From: Burkholderia cepacia GG4
GTDB lineage: Bacteria > Pseudomonadota > Gammaproteobacteria > Burkholderiales > Burkholderiaceae
Direction: 5' to 3'
Assembly: GCF_000292915.1 (NCBI RefSeq)
Contig: NC_018513.1
Coordinates: 3,100,001 to 3,164,000, forward strand
Length of the DNA: 64,000 nt
Every line of letters begins with the position of its first letter. The first letter of the stretch is position 1. Shown one piece after another: positions 18,885 to 29,469 of the stretch. Position numbers and translations under genes: made by a program. The notes under the pieces were generated by a model. The model saw only the letters and a program-made list of their open reading frames with translations, was not told the DNA's origin and made no database searches.

Positions 18885-19610
18885 TCAGTGCAGGATCTTC
18901 GCGAGGAAGTCCTTCGCGCGATCCGACTTCGGATTCGAGAAGAAATCGTCCTTGCGGTCGTCCTCGACGATCGCGCCCTTGTCCATGAAGATCACGCGAT
19001 GGGCGACCTTCTTCGCGAAGCCCATTTCGTGCGTGACGACCATCATCGTCATCCCTTCCTGCGCGAGTTCGACCATCACGTCGAGCACTTCGTTGATCAT
19101 CTCCGGATCGAGCGCGGACGTCGGTTCGTCGAACAGCATCGCGATCGGGTCCATCGACAACGCGCGCGCGATCGCGACCCGCTGCTGCTGGCCGCCCGAC
19201 AGCTGGCCCGGAAACTTGTGCGCATGCGCCTTCAGGCCGACGCGATCGAGCAGCTTCATGCCCTTCTCCGCCGCCTCGTCCTTGCCGCGGCCGAGCACCT
19301 TGATCTGCGCGAGCGTCAGGTTCTCGGTGATCGACAGGTGCGGAAACAACTCGAAATGCTGGAACACCATCCCGACCTTCGAGCGCAGCTTCGACAGGTT
19401 CGTCTTCTTGTCGCCGACCGACTGGCCGTTGACGAGGATCTCGCCCTGCTGGAACGGCTCGAGGCCGTTCACGGTCTTGATCAGCGTCGACTTGCCCGAG
19501 CCCGACGGGCCGCACACGACGACCACCTCGCCTTTCTTCACCTCGGTCGTGCAATCGGCGAGGACCTGAAACTGGCCGTACCACTTCGAAACGTTCTTGA
19601 TGGAAATCAT
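18885..19610 (-). CDS. gltL: glutamate/aspartate ABC transporter, ATP-binding protein
   Basis: 241-aa polar-amino-acid ABC ATPase. Walker A is GPSGSGKST (residues 34-42), the signature is [15 protein letters not shown] (about 135), and Walker B is [13 protein letters not shown] (about 155). The start is the ATG at 19610 ([15 protein letters not shown]), which overlaps gltK by four bases. It powers uptake with permeases GltJ/GltK and binding protein GltI encoded just upstream. Confidence 0.93.
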   Translation of the reverse strand: MISIKNVSKWYGQFQVLADCTTEVKKGEVVVVCGPSGSGKSTLIKTVNGLEPFQQGEILVNGQSVGDKKTNLSKLRSKVGMVFQHFELFPHLSITENLTLAQIKVLGRGKDEAAEKGMKLLDRVGLKAHAHKFPGQLSGGQQQRVAIARALSMDPIAMLFDEPTSALDPEMINEVLDVMVELAQEGMTMMVVTHEMGFAKKVAHRVIFMDKGAIVEDDRKDDFFSNPKSDRAKDFLAKILH

Positions 19611-20284
19611 CTTGTGACCTTTTTCTGGAGACCTTTGACGAGGGCAGACGCCACCGAGCAAATCACGAAATAGCATGCACCCGCGAACAGGACCATCTCG
19701 ACGGTCGTGCCGTCGCGATCGCCGACGTTGGCGGCCGTGCGGAAGAAGTCCGCGAGACTGATCACGTATACGAGCGACGTATCCTGGAACAGGACGATCG
19801 CCTGCGTGAGCAGCAGCGGCACCATCGCGCGGAATGCCTGCGGCAGGATCACGAGGCGCATCGCCTGCGCGTAGTTCATGCCGAGCGCGAACGCGGCGTT
19901 CACCTGCCCGCGCGGCACCGCCTGGATGCCGGCGCGGATGATCTCGGAATAATACGCGGCTTCGAACAGCGAGAACGCGACCATCGCCGAGGCAAGCCGG
20001 ATGTCGATCGTCGGCGACAGCCCGAGCACGCCCTGCAGCACCTGCGGCACGATCAGGAAGAACCACAGCAGCACCATCACGAGCGGGATCGAGCGGAACA
20101 CCGTCACGTACGCTTTCGCGAACCACGCGAGCGGCTTCACGCCGGACAGCCGCAGCAGCGCCAGCAGCGTGCCCCAGACGATGCCGACGACGATCGCGAT
20201 CAGCGTGATCTTGAACGTGACGATCGCACCCGTCCACAGCGTCGGTATCGCGCCGGGAATACTACTCCAGTCGAACTGATGCAT
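19607..20284 (-). CDS. gltK: glutamate/aspartate ABC transporter, permease GltK
   Basis: 225-aa inner-membrane permease of the HisM/GltK group. The start is the ATG at 20284 ([17 protein letters not shown]), one base overlapping the gltJ stop. It has about five hydrophobic segments and the EAA-type loop that contacts the ATPase ([20 protein letters not shown], about residues 105-124). Downstream it overlaps gltL by four bases. Confidence 0.93.
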   Translation of the reverse strand: MHQFDWSSIPGAIPTLWTGAIVTFKITLIAIVVGIVWGTLLALLRLSGVKPLAWFAKAYVTVFRSIPLVMVLLWFFLIVPQVLQGVLGLSPTIDIRLASAMVAFSLFEAAYYSEIIRAGIQAVPRGQVNAAFALGMNYAQAMRLVILPQAFRAMVPLLLTQAIVLFQDTSLVYVISLADFFRTAANVGDRDGTTVEMVLFAGACYFVICSVASALVKGLQKKVTR

Positions 20285-21024
20285 CACTTGCCTCCGATGT
20301 AGCCGGGCAGCCGCGTGCGGCCTTCGATCCAGCGCATGAACGCCATCACGACGAGGTTGATGATCACGTACGCGAGCGTGACCGCGATGAACGACTCGTA
20401 GGTCTGCGCGGTGTAGTCGACGAGCTGGCGCGCCTGCGCGGACAGGTCGAGCAGGCCGATCGTCGACGCCACCGCCGAGTTCTTGAAGATGTTCAGGAAC
20501 TCGGACGTGAGCGGCGGCACGATGATCCGGTACGCAACCGGCAGCAGCACGTAGCGGTACGTCTGCCATTGCGTGAAGCCCATCGCGAGGCCGGCCGCGC
20601 GCTGCCCCTTCGGCAGCGCGTTGATCCCGGCGCGCACCTGTTCGCACACGCGCGCGCCGGTGAACAGGCCGAGACAGATGATCGACGCGGTGAAGAACTG
20701 CGTGCCGGGCGGCAACTGCTTGATCCAGGTACCGATCGCTGCGGGCAGCAACTCGGGCACGACGAGGTACCAGACGAAAAACTGCACGATCAGCGGGATG
20801 TTCCGGAAGATCGACACGTACACGGTGCCGAGCGCGGAGAGCCATTGGTTCGGCACCGTGCGCAGCACGCCGAACAGCGAGCCGACGATCAGCGCGATGA
20901 CCCAGGCGACGAGCGACACCTCGAGCGTCACCCAGAAGCCGGACATCAGCCATCCGAAGTAAGTCGTCGGCTCGCCGGTCGAGACGGGGCTCAGGAAGAT
21001 GCCCCAGTTCCAGTGGTAAGACAT
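20284..21024 (-). CDS. gltJ: glutamate/aspartate ABC transporter, permease GltJ
   Basis: 246-aa inner-membrane permease. The ATG at 21024 ([13 protein letters not shown]) is preferred over a TTG two codons upstream. The amphipathic N-terminus, several membrane helices and the EAA loop ([20 protein letters not shown]) are as expected for the HisMQ family. It pairs with GltK to form the translocation pore. It lies 84 bases after gltI. Confidence 0.93.
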   Translation of the reverse strand: MSYHWNWGIFLSPVSTGEPTTYFGWLMSGFWVTLEVSLVAWVIALIVGSLFGVLRTVPNQWLSALGTVYVSIFRNIPLIVQFFVWYLVVPELLPAAIGTWIKQLPPGTQFFTASIICLGLFTGARVCEQVRAGINALPKGQRAAGLAMGFTQWQTYRYVLLPVAYRIIVPPLTSEFLNIFKNSAVASTIGLLDLSAQARQLVDYTAQTYESFIAVTLAYVIINLVVMAFMRWIEGRTRLPGYIGGK

Positions 21025-21108
21025 GGGCAAGACTCCAGCAAAAAGAAACGGAAGAAGCGTGGCCTCTTCCGTTTCAGTAGCGTCATTTCTGCATCAACGA
21101 CCGCGTGG

Positions 21109-22002
21109 TCAGTCGAGCGCCTTGTCGTTCGGGTTCGCGTACAGCTTCTTCATCGAATCGGACAGCGGGAAGTTCAGGTTCAGCCCCTTCGGCGGGATCG
21201 GGTTCTCGAACCACTTCGCGTAGATCTTCGCGGCTTCGCCCGACTTCTCGACTTGCGAGATTGCATCGTCGACGACCTTCTTGAAGTCGCCGTCGCCCTT
21301 GCGCATCATGCAGCCGTAAGCCTCTTCCGATTGCGGCGTGCCGACGATCACCCACTCGCCCGGCTGCTTCGCCTTCGCGCGCTCGCCCGCGAGCAGCGCG
21401 TCATCCATCATGAACGCGACCGCGCGGCCCGATTCCAGCGTATTGAACGAGTCGCCGTGATCCTTCGCGCTGATGATGTTCATGCCCAGCTGCTTCTCGT
21501 TGTTCATCTTGCGCAGCAGGCGCTCCGACGTCGTGCCGGCGGTGGTCACGACCGTCTTGCCCTTCAGGTCGGCGAAGTCCTTGACGCCCGAATCCTTCTT
21601 TGTCATCAGGCGCGTGCCGATCACGAAGATCGTGTCGGAGAAGGCAGCCTGCTGCTGACGCTCGGCGTTGTTGGTCGTCGAGCCGCACTCGATGTCGACC
21701 GTGCCGTTCTGCACGAGCGGGATGCGGTTCTGCGACGTGACCGGGATGTTCTTGACCTGCAGGTTCGGCAGGTTCAGCTTCTTCTTCACCGCGTCCACGA
21801 CCTTCATCTGGAATTCGCGCGAATAGCCGACGACCTGCTGGCTCTGGTCATAGTAGGAGAACGGGATCGACGATTCGCGATGGCCCAGCGCGATCACGCC
21901 CGTGTCCTTGATCTTCTTCAGCGTGCCGTTCTCCTGAGCATGCGCGCCGCTTGCGAATGCGCACAGCGCCGCGACCATCAGGACTGCCTTGTGGAATTTC
22001 AT
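21109..22002 (-). CDS. gltI: glutamate/aspartate ABC transporter, periplasmic binding protein
   Basis: 297-aa solute-binding protein with a Sec signal peptide (MKFHKAVLMVAALCAFASGA, likely cut after AHA). The mature family-3 binding fold is clear: IALGHRESSIPFSYYD, DIECGSTTNN, VVTTAGTTSERLL. Two ATGs are possible. The ribosome site AAGGAG directly abuts the upstream ATG (22011), with no room for initiation, but is 9 bases from the ATG at 22002, which decides the start. First gene of gltIJKL. The gene gdhA, its metabolic partner, lies 250 bases upstream on the same strand. Confidence 0.94.
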   Translation of the reverse strand: MKFHKAVLMVAALCAFASGAHAQENGTLKKIKDTGVIALGHRESSIPFSYYDQSQQVVGYSREFQMKVVDAVKKKLNLPNLQVKNIPVTSQNRIPLVQNGTVDIECGSTTNNAERQQQAAFSDTIFVIGTRLMTKKDSGVKDFADLKGKTVVTTAGTTSERLLRKMNNEKQLGMNIISAKDHGDSFNTLESGRAVAFMMDDALLAGERAKAKQPGEWVIVGTPQSEEAYGCMMRKGDGDFKKVVDDAISQVEKSGEAAKIYAKWFENPIPPKGLNLNFPLSDSMKKLYANPNDKALD

Positions 22003-22143
22003 TTTGGTCATCTCCTTGGCTAAAACCCGCGCCAGTGTATCAAAGTAATGTTTTTGAAAGAACCGGTTGTTTACCGCACTACGAATCGCCCTGTGCGAAG
22101 CCGTCCTCCCGGCTTCGGGCACCCCGTGCGGCACCTGAATGCG

Positions 22144-22179
22144 CGCGCGGGCGGTGCCGAATCCGGCACCGCCCGCGCG
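22144..22179 (-). terminator. 16-bp perfect hairpin between gdhA and gltI, no T run
   Basis: CGCGCGGGCGGTGCCG and its exact reverse complement flank an AATC loop, 75 bases past the gdhA stop. There is no T tract on either strand, so it is either a Rho-assisted or pause-type terminator for gdhA, or an RNA-stabilising 3' structure. Confidence 0.55.
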
Positions 22180-22254
22180 GGTTCATGCACACAATCGGGT
22201 GGATTGCGTCATGCTTTGATCGTAGTCAACCGATCGACGATCGGCAATGACCGA

Positions 22255-23541
22255 TCAGGGGTACAGGCCGCGCATTTCGCGCGCCATCAGGATGCGCTTG
22301 CACGCGACGATGAACGCCGCCGTGCGCACCGACACCTTGTGCTCTTCCGCGACCGCCCACACGCCGGCGAACGCTTCGCGCATCACGCGCTCGAGACGGT
22401 GGTTGATCTCGTCTTCCGTCCAGAAGAAGCTCGAGAAGTCCTGCACCCATTCGAAGTACGACACGGTCACGCCGCCCGCGTTCGCGATCACGTCGGGGAT
22501 CACGAGCACGCCGTTCGCGCTCAGGATGTCGTCGGCCGCCGTCGTCGTCGGGCCGTTCGCGCCTTCGACGATGATCTTCGTGCGGATCTTCGCTGCGTTC
22601 TTCTCGGTGATCTGGTTTTCCAGTGCCGCCGGGATCAGGATGTCGGTCTCGACCGTCCAGAACTCGTCGTTCGGCATCGGTTCAGCGCCTTCGAAGCCCG
22701 CGACGCCGCCGGTGCGTGCCACGTGGTCGAGCAGCTTGTTCGAATCGAGGCCGGCCGGCTGGTAAATCGTGCCCGTGTGATCCTGCACCGCGATCACCTT
22801 CGCACCTGCTTCCTGGAACAGCTTCGCCGCGATGCCGCCGACGTTGCCGAAGCCCTGCACCGCGATGCGCGCGCCTTCGATTTCCAGGCCCTTCTTCTTC
22901 GCCGCTTCGGAGCCGACGACGAACACGCCGCGACCCGTCGCTTCCTTGCGGCCGAGCGAACCGCCGAGCGCGATCGGCTTGCCGGTCACGACGCCGGTCG
23001 ACGTCTGGCCCTGGTTCATCGAGTACGTGTCCATCATCCACGCCATCACCTGTTCGTTGGTGTTGACGTCCGGTGCCGGAATGTCGGTGTTCGGCCCGAT
23101 GATGATGCCGATTTCGCTGGTGTAGCGACGCGTCACGCGCTCGAGCTCACCGCGCGACAGCTTGCGCGGGTCGACGCGGATGCCGCCCTTCGCACCGCCG
23201 TACGGCACGTTCACGGCTGCGTTCTTCACCGACATCCATGCGGACAGTGCCATCACTTCCGACAGCGTCACGTCCTGGTGGTAGCGCACGCCGCCCTTGC
23301 CCGGGCCGCGCGACACGTTGTGCTGCACGCGATAGCCTTCGAAGTGCGCGACGGTGCCGTTGTCGAGCTCGATGGGGCAGTCGACGATCAGGATGCGCTT
23401 CGGGCGCTTCAGCGTTTCGAGCCAGCGCGACAGCGAACCGAGGTACGGTGCGACGCGATCGACCTGCTGAAGGTAGTTGCCCCACGGGCCGAGATCGTCG
23501 GCGTGCAGGTAGGACGGGATGGACTGCAGTTGCGAAGACAT
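22255..23541 (-). CDS. gdhA: glutamate dehydrogenase
   Basis: 428-aa hexameric-type Glu/Leu/Phe/Val dehydrogenase interconverting 2-oxoglutarate + ammonia and glutamate. The start is the ATG at 23541 ([15 protein letters not shown]), preceded by TGGAGC. The catalytic lysine is in [15 protein letters not shown] (about residues 110-124), and the nucleotide-binding [13 protein letters not shown] is about 233. NAD versus NADP use is not settled by sequence alone. A LysR regulator lies upstream on the same strand. Confidence 0.93.
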   Translation of the reverse strand: MSSQLQSIPSYLHADDLGPWGNYLQQVDRVAPYLGSLSRWLETLKRPKRILIVDCPIELDNGTVAHFEGYRVQHNVSRGPGKGGVRYHQDVTLSEVMALSAWMSVKNAAVNVPYGGAKGGIRVDPRKLSRGELERVTRRYTSEIGIIIGPNTDIPAPDVNTNEQVMAWMMDTYSMNQGQTSTGVVTGKPIALGGSLGRKEATGRGVFVVGSEAAKKKGLEIEGARIAVQGFGNVGGIAAKLFQEAGAKVIAVQDHTGTIYQPAGLDSNKLLDHVARTGGVAGFEGAEPMPNDEFWTVETDILIPAALENQITEKNAAKIRTKIIVEGANGPTTTAADDILSANGVLVIPDVIANAGGVTVSYFEWVQDFSSFFWTEDEINHRLERVMREAFAGVWAVAEEHKVSVRTAAFIVACKRILMAREMRGLYP

Positions 23542-23811
23542 GGATGCTCCAACGTTCAACGGATTGCGCACATTGTCGAAAAACCCGTTTTTTTTATCCA
23601 ATGCCGTTTGCTTATTCGATTATGCGTTTCTTGCATGATCGGGATTTTTCGCAAATCCGCGGTCGATTTACGCAAGAACGCCCGCGATCGGTCGTGCATC
23701 GCGTGCGTGAAAAATCGTCGGGGATAGTCGCCGGACGCCCGCCGGACAGGCGTCCGACAGGCGGCGCAAGCTCGCCGTCAGCCGGTCGCGCCCGAACGGT
23801 CCGCGCTCGAT

Positions 23812-23837
23812 CCGGTTAACCGCCCACGGTTAACCGG
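23812..23837. promoter_or_regulatory. double palindrome CGGTTAACCG, overlapping the LysR 3' end
   Basis: Two copies of CGGTTAACCG (23813-23822 and 23827-23836), each a palindrome, are separated by CCCA; together they make a perfect 11-bp inverted repeat. The right copy contains the LysR stop codon. There is no T tract. It lies about 280 bases upstream of gdhA and may be a hairpin, an operator pair, or both. Confidence 0.45.
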
Positions 23838-24783
23838 TGGTGTCGCGCAGTTCGTCGCGCACCACGTCCCACAGCGCGCGCACGAGCTTCTGGCGCGGAT
23901 CGTCGCCCTGCAGCGCGAGCTTGTCGCAGTACAGCCGGATCTCCATCGTCAGCGTGAACGGATGCGTGCCGCCGCGCGCGGAACGGTCGAGCCGGATCAG
24001 GCGGCCGCTCGCAACCGCATCCTCGACCGCGCTGTGCGGCAGGAACGCGATGCCGTGGCCCGCGAGCGCCATCGCCTTCAGCCCTTCGGCCATGTCGGTT
24101 TCATAGACGCGATCGAGGAACAGCGACGTCGGTGCGTTCGCAACGATGACTTCCGTCATCCGGCCTAGATACGCGTTCGGCGTATACGACAGGTACGGCA
24201 CGCGCGCATCGGCCGTGCCCGGCAGCGTGTAGCGCGGCCGGCCCGCGCGGCCGGGCGCCGAGAATGCGCTGATCGGCTCGCTGCCGAGGACCAGCATGTC
24301 GTAGCGGGCCGGATCGAGCGCGACCGGGTGGCTCGGGTGGTGATAGCCCATCACGAGATCGCAGCCGCCCTCGACGAGCGACAGCACGGCGTCGTGCACG
24401 TTGAGCGCGCGCAGCCGCGTGTGGACCTGCCCCATCTTCGCCTCGATCCGCTGCAACCAGCGCGGGAAATAGGTGAGCGACAGCGTGTGCGGCACCGCGA
24501 ACTCGATCGTCGGCACCGGCGCGCCGACGTGGCCGCGCAGCAGCGTGCGCGCCTCGTGCGCCTGCGACAGCATCGTCAGCGCCTGCTCGTAGAAGATCTG
24601 GCCGGCCTGCGTGAGCCGCGTCGGATAGACCGAACGATCGATCAGTTCGGTCGCGAGCCATGCCTCGAGCGCCTGGATGCGCCGCGAGAACGCCGGCTGC
24701 GACACGTGCCGCAGCTCGGCGGAGCGGCTAAAGCTGCGCGTTTCCGCGAGCGAGACGAAGTCTTCGAGCCATTTGAGTTCCAT
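23830..24783 (-). CDS. LysR-family transcriptional regulator
   Basis: 317 aa from the ATG at 24783. The N-terminal winged helix-turn-helix is typical (MELKWLEDFVSLAETRSFSR, then AELRHVSQPAFSRRIQALE). It is followed by a LysR substrate-binding domain from about residue 90 (VPTIEFAVPHTLSLTYFPRW). It lies between purB (divergent) and gdhA (same strand, 288 bases downstream), so regulation of gdhA or self-regulation is plausible but not shown. Effector unknown. Confidence 0.88.
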   Translation of the reverse strand: MELKWLEDFVSLAETRSFSRSAELRHVSQPAFSRRIQALEAWLATELIDRSVYPTRLTQAGQIFYEQALTMLSQAHEARTLLRGHVGAPVPTIEFAVPHTLSLTYFPRWLQRIEAKMGQVHTRLRALNVHDAVLSLVEGGCDLVMGYHHPSHPVALDPARYDMLVLGSEPISAFSAPGRAGRPRYTLPGTADARVPYLSYTPNAYLGRMTEVIVANAPTSLFLDRVYETDMAEGLKAMALAGHGIAFLPHSAVEDAVASGRLIRLDRSARGGTHPFTLTMEIRLYCDKLALQGDDPRQKLVRALWDVVRDELRDTTG

Positions 24784-25007
24784 GCAGGCGGGCGCGGCGG
24801 GCGGCGGGTCGGGAAGAAGCCTGCATTCTACCGGTGGGCGGGGCGGGCCGCCGGCGGCGCGCGAGGCGCAGCAAGGCGGCGCTGGCCGCCCGTCAGCAGA
24901 CCGCCTGGGTGCCGTCAGGGCGCCGTTTTCCCACCGTTTTCCCGCCATTCCCCCGCAGCAGCGGCGGCCGGACCGGTTCGGCCGGGATCGACCCGCGCCA
25001 ATGGTAA

Positions 25008-26450
<1,443 letters not shown>

Positions 26451-26470
26451 GCGCCGCCGTCGCCGGACGG

Positions 26471-26508
26471 AAAAAAAGCCCGATGCGAGCAATCGCATCG
26501 GGCTTTTT
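26471..26508. terminator. bidirectional terminator between purB and the PuuB-like oxidase
   Basis: GCCCGATGCGA and TCGCATCGGGC form an 11-bp stem with a GCAA tetraloop. A residues on the left and T residues on the right extend it, so it serves both convergent genes. Confidence 0.92.
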
Positions 26509-26536
26509 CAATGGCGGCTCGCCTGCGGCCGGAAGG

Positions 26537-27958
26537 TCAGAACGAGATCATCCGCCCCGGGTTCAACGCGCTCATCACGCTCATCGCCGCCTTCGCGGCC
26601 GGAATCGCGATCGGCGACAACTGCCGGCCGAGCGGAATCTCGCGATGGTCGATGCCGGTCAGCATCGAGAAATCGTCGTTGCGTCCGACGAAATCGTCGC
26701 AGATCGCCTTGCCGATCCGCACCGTCTGCGCGACGCCGTGCCCGCTCCAACCCTGCACCATGTACATCGGCACGCGACCGTCGGTCTTGCGGCTGTCGGT
26801 CGCGCCGTTCAGCGTGAAGTCGCTGACGCCGCTCCAGCAGTAGTCGAGCGCGAAACGGCCGTCGTGCTGCGGAAACACCGTGTTCAGCCGCGTCAGCAGA
26901 TACGCGTTGACGTCGTGCTGCGCCCAGCACGTGCCGGTGCCCTGCCCGCCGAACAGCAGGCGGTTGCCGCGCACCGGCCGGTAGTAGTCGATCTGGAACT
27001 GCGTGTCGTACACCGGCATGCCGGCCGGCATCAGCGTGGCGACGTCGATGTCGAGCGGCGCCGTCACGCTCACGTAGGTAAAGAACGGCACGGTGGTCGC
27101 GGCACCGTCGTCGAGCAGCCGGAACGTCGTGTTGTGCAGCGCAAGCACGACGCCGCGGCGCGCGGTGATCGTGCCGCCCGGCGTCGTCGCGACGACGCCG
27201 GCGGGCGTTTCTTCGAGCGCCAGCACCTCGGTGCCTTCATGGAGCGCGCCGCCGTTCAGCCGGAAGCCGTGCACCAGCCCGCGCACCAGTGCGAGCGGAT
27301 GCAGCTGGCCGCCGATCGCGTCGATCGCCGCGCCGTGATACAACCCCGAGCGCACGTATTCGTCGTGCAGCTGATGGCGGCCGACGAGCGTCACGCCGGC
27401 GTCGCCGAGATGGCGGCGGGCGTCCGCGCCGTCGAGCAGCGCGCTCATGTGGCCCGGGTGGACTGCCGCCGTCACGTGGCCGCGCTTGCGGTCGAGGTCG
27501 AGCGCATAACGTGCGCCGATCGCATCGATCAGGTCCATCGACTCGGCCGACGCGAAGCGCCACAGCCGCTTCGCGTCGGCGTGCGCCAGGTGGTCGATCA
27601 TGTCGGCCGCTTCCCAGCGCGCGAGGCCCGGCGTGAGCTGGCCGCCGTTGCGACCCGACGCCGCCGAGCCGACGTGATGCTTGTCGACGAGGATCGTGTC
27701 GACGCCCGCTTCCGCGAGATGCAGCGCGGCCGATGCGCCGAGCAGCCCTGCGCCGATCACCAGCACGTCGCACACGGCGTCGTGCGCGAGCGGCCCGCCG
27801 TTCTGATGGCGCGACAACGACGCCTCGTACCAGTTGGCCGGGCGCTCGCCGTCGTAGCGGGACGGCTCGCACCAGTTCCAGTTGTCCTTTTCGATGTTCA
27901 GTTGCGTTTGTTCAAAACGCGATTCGCCCTGGATCAGGGGTTTGTCATTGGAAGTCAT
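26537..27958 (-). CDS. FAD-dependent amine oxidase, PuuB/gamma-glutamylputrescine-oxidase-like
   Basis: 473 aa from the ATG at 27958 (MTSNDKPLIQGESRF). The DAO-fold FAD-binding motif is VLVIGAGLLGASAALHLAEA (about residues 69-88), followed by GSAASGRNGGQLTPGL, a signature common to PuuB and related gamma-glutamylputrescine oxidases. YMVQGWSGHGVAQT near the C-terminus closes the FAD site. The N-terminal WNWCEPSRYDGERPANWYEA also fits that group. No other puu genes are nearby, so the amine substrate is open. Transcription is likely controlled by the divergent TetR regulator through operators at 28148-28182. Confidence 0.8.
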   Translation of the reverse strand: MTSNDKPLIQGESRFEQTQLNIEKDNWNWCEPSRYDGERPANWYEASLSRHQNGGPLAHDAVCDVLVIGAGLLGASAALHLAEAGVDTILVDKHHVGSAASGRNGGQLTPGLARWEAADMIDHLAHADAKRLWRFASAESMDLIDAIGARYALDLDRKRGHVTAAVHPGHMSALLDGADARRHLGDAGVTLVGRHQLHDEYVRSGLYHGAAIDAIGGQLHPLALVRGLVHGFRLNGGALHEGTEVLALEETPAGVVATTPGGTITARRGVVLALHNTTFRLLDDGAATTVPFFTYVSVTAPLDIDVATLMPAGMPVYDTQFQIDYYRPVRGNRLLFGGQGTGTCWAQHDVNAYLLTRLNTVFPQHDGRFALDYCWSGVSDFTLNGATDSRKTDGRVPMYMVQGWSGHGVAQTVRIGKAICDDFVGRNDDFSMLTGIDHREIPLGRQLSPIAIPAAKAAMSVMSALNPGRMISF

Positions 27959-28147
27959 GATTGCACTTGCATGGTCTTGGGCCGCCTGTCGAAGAGCCAT
28001 AAGGCTTCGCGGGTGGGGCAGCCGGTTCCACTTGGGTGTCAACGGGATAAAGGGCGCGATGGCCCGTGTTGACGGCAGGCACGCTCGTGTCTGCCTGGAT
28101 CCCGGACCGTGCGAAAGCACGCATTGAAAGGTGCCGGGACACCCAAT

Positions 28148-28162
28148 TTCTACACCGCAGAA
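28148..28162. promoter_or_regulatory. TetR operator candidate, site 2 (imperfect)
   Basis: TTCTAC-N3-GCAGAA: one mismatch from a perfect inverted repeat, and the same half-site as site 1. It lies at the predicted start point of the oxidase transcript. Centre-to-centre distance to site 1 is 19 bases, close to two helical turns. Confidence 0.6.
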
Positions 28163-28165
28163 ATA

Positions 28166-28182
28166 ATTCTACAGCGTAGAAT
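28166..28182. promoter_or_regulatory. TetR operator candidate, site 1 (perfect palindrome)
   Basis: ATTCTAC-AGC-GTAGAAT is a perfect 7-bp inverted repeat. It covers the -10 of the predicted minus-strand promoter (TTGACG at 28195-28190, 18 bases, TAGAAT at 28171-28166). A regulator bound here would block the PuuB-like gene and, by position, also its own divergent gene. Confidence 0.7.
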
Positions 28183-28195
28183 ACGCTTCCGTCAA
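28166..28195 (-). promoter_or_regulatory. promoter of the PuuB-like oxidase
   Basis: Minus strand: TTGACG (28195-28190), 18-base spacer, TAGAAT (28171-28166). The predicted transcript starts near 28159, giving a leader of about 200 nt. Confidence 0.6.
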
Positions 28196-28224
28196 GATTG
28201 CACCCCGCCGCCGTACCCGCTCCC

Positions 28225-28872
28225 ATGAAAGACAAACCCGCCCAGGGCCCGCGCGGCCTCGACAAGGACGCGATCGTCGCGGCTGCGCTCGCGCTGCTCG
28301 AAGAGGTCGGCGAAGCCGCGTTCAGCGTGCGCAAGCTCGCGCAGTCGGTTGGCTGCGACCCGATGAGCGTGCTGTATCACTTCAAGTCGAAGGACGGGCT
28401 GAGCCGCGCGATCGCCAACGCGCTGTCGCGCTCGCTCGTGCCGGTCGACCCTTCACTGCCGTGGCGCGAGCGGCTGCGCGATCTCGCGCGCCAGTACCGC
28501 GCGCTCGCGCTGCGCCACCCGGCCGCGTTCGCGCTGCTGCAGCGCCATATGAGCACCGGCCCGGCCGATCTCGCGCACATCGAGGCCGTGCATCGTGCGC
28601 TGCTCGATGCCGGCGTGGCGCGCACCGCGCTGCCGTCCGTGTGCGTCGGCTGGTATGCGAGCGTGATCGGGCTCGCCGCCGCCGAGGCCGGCGGCCTCAC
28701 GCGGCCCGCGAACGACGTCGAGCTCGCGGAGATGAACGCGCTGTCCGACACGGCGCACCCGCTCGTCAAATCGGCCGCCCCGCTCTATGCGCGGCTCGAC
28801 CCGGCCGCCGTGCACGACACGATGCTCGACGTGCTGCTCGACGGCATCGCGCAGCACGCACGCGCGGTCTGA
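28225..28872 (+). CDS. TetR-family transcriptional regulator
   Basis: 215 aa from the ATG at 28225. The N-terminal helix-turn-helix is ALALLEEVGEAAFSVRKLAQ then SVGCDPMSVLYHFKSKDGL (about residues 17-55), typical of TetR. The C-terminal ligand domain (RLRDLARQYRALALRHPAAF...) matches the TetR_C/tetracyclin-repressor-like subgroup. It is divergent from the PuuB-like oxidase, with two operator-like palindromes between them, so it probably represses that gene in response to an amine or its product. Confidence 0.85.
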   Translation: MKDKPAQGPRGLDKDAIVAAALALLEEVGEAAFSVRKLAQSVGCDPMSVLYHFKSKDGLSRAIANALSRSLVPVDPSLPWRERLRDLARQYRALALRHPAAFALLQRHMSTGPADLAHIEAVHRALLDAGVARTALPSVCVGWYASVIGLAAAEAGGLTRPANDVELAEMNALSDTAHPLVKSAAPLYARLDPAAVHDTMLDVLLDGIAQHARAV

Positions 28873-28892
28873 CCGCTTGCGGGCCGCAAACG

Positions 28893-28920
28893 AAAAAGGC
28901 GCCCCGAGGGGCGCCTTTTT
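28893..28920. terminator. bidirectional terminator between the TetR gene and gntK
   Basis: GGCGCCCC and GGGGCGCC pair around GA, with AAAAA before and TTTTT after. A nearly identical 30-base element is found at 34712-34741. Confidence 0.9.
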
Positions 28921-28952
28921 CACTGCTGCATGACGATTGCCGCGAACCGCGC

Positions 28953-29456
28953 TCAGTGCTGCTGCGCGAGGCCGATCTTCACCATCACTTCATCGACGAT
29001 CTGTTCGGGCGTCAGCTCGATGCTGACCACGATCGCTTCGTCCGGGCCCGGTTCCTCGAGCGTGTCGAGCTGGCTTTTCAGCAGCGACGGATCGAAGAAA
29101 TGGCCGGTGCGGGTCTTCAGGCGCTCGTGCAAGACCTCGAACGAGCCCTTCAGATACACGAACCGCACGTCGGTGTCGGTGCCGCGCAGCACGTCGCGGT
29201 ACGACCGCTTCAGCGACGAGCACGTGAACACGGCCGTCTCGCCGGCACGCTGCTTGGCCTCGATGGCCTCGCGGATCGTGCCCAGCCACGGCCAGCGGTC
29301 GTCGTCGGTCAGCGGAATGCCGTGGTGCATCTTTTCCTTGTTCGCCGCGCTGTGAAACGCGTCGCCGTCGGTATAGCTGCACGACAGGCGTTCCGCCAGC
29401 ATTTCGCCGATTCGCGACTTGCCCGCGCCCGACACGCCCATTGCGATCAGAATCAT
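28953..29456 (-). CDS. gntK: gluconokinase
   Basis: 167-aa P-loop kinase producing 6-phosphogluconate from gluconate. The P-loop is GVSGAGKSR (residues 8-16), with YTDGDAFHSAANKEKMHHGI (about 33-52) shaping the sugar site and LKRSYRDVLRG (about 85) a conserved arginine region. The start at 29456 has the family N-terminus MILIAMGVSG. It lies 13 bases after the gluconate permease gene, so they form one operon. It feeds Edd and Eda encoded just upstream. Confidence 0.94.
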   Translation of the reverse strand: MILIAMGVSGAGKSRIGEMLAERLSCSYTDGDAFHSAANKEKMHHGIPLTDDDRWPWLGTIREAIEAKQRAGETAVFTCSSLKRSYRDVLRGTDTDVRFVYLKGSFEVLHERLKTRTGHFFDPSLLKSQLDTLEEPGPDEAIVVSIELTPEQIVDEVMVKIGLAQQH

Positions 29457-29469
29457 TGACTACCCCTTG

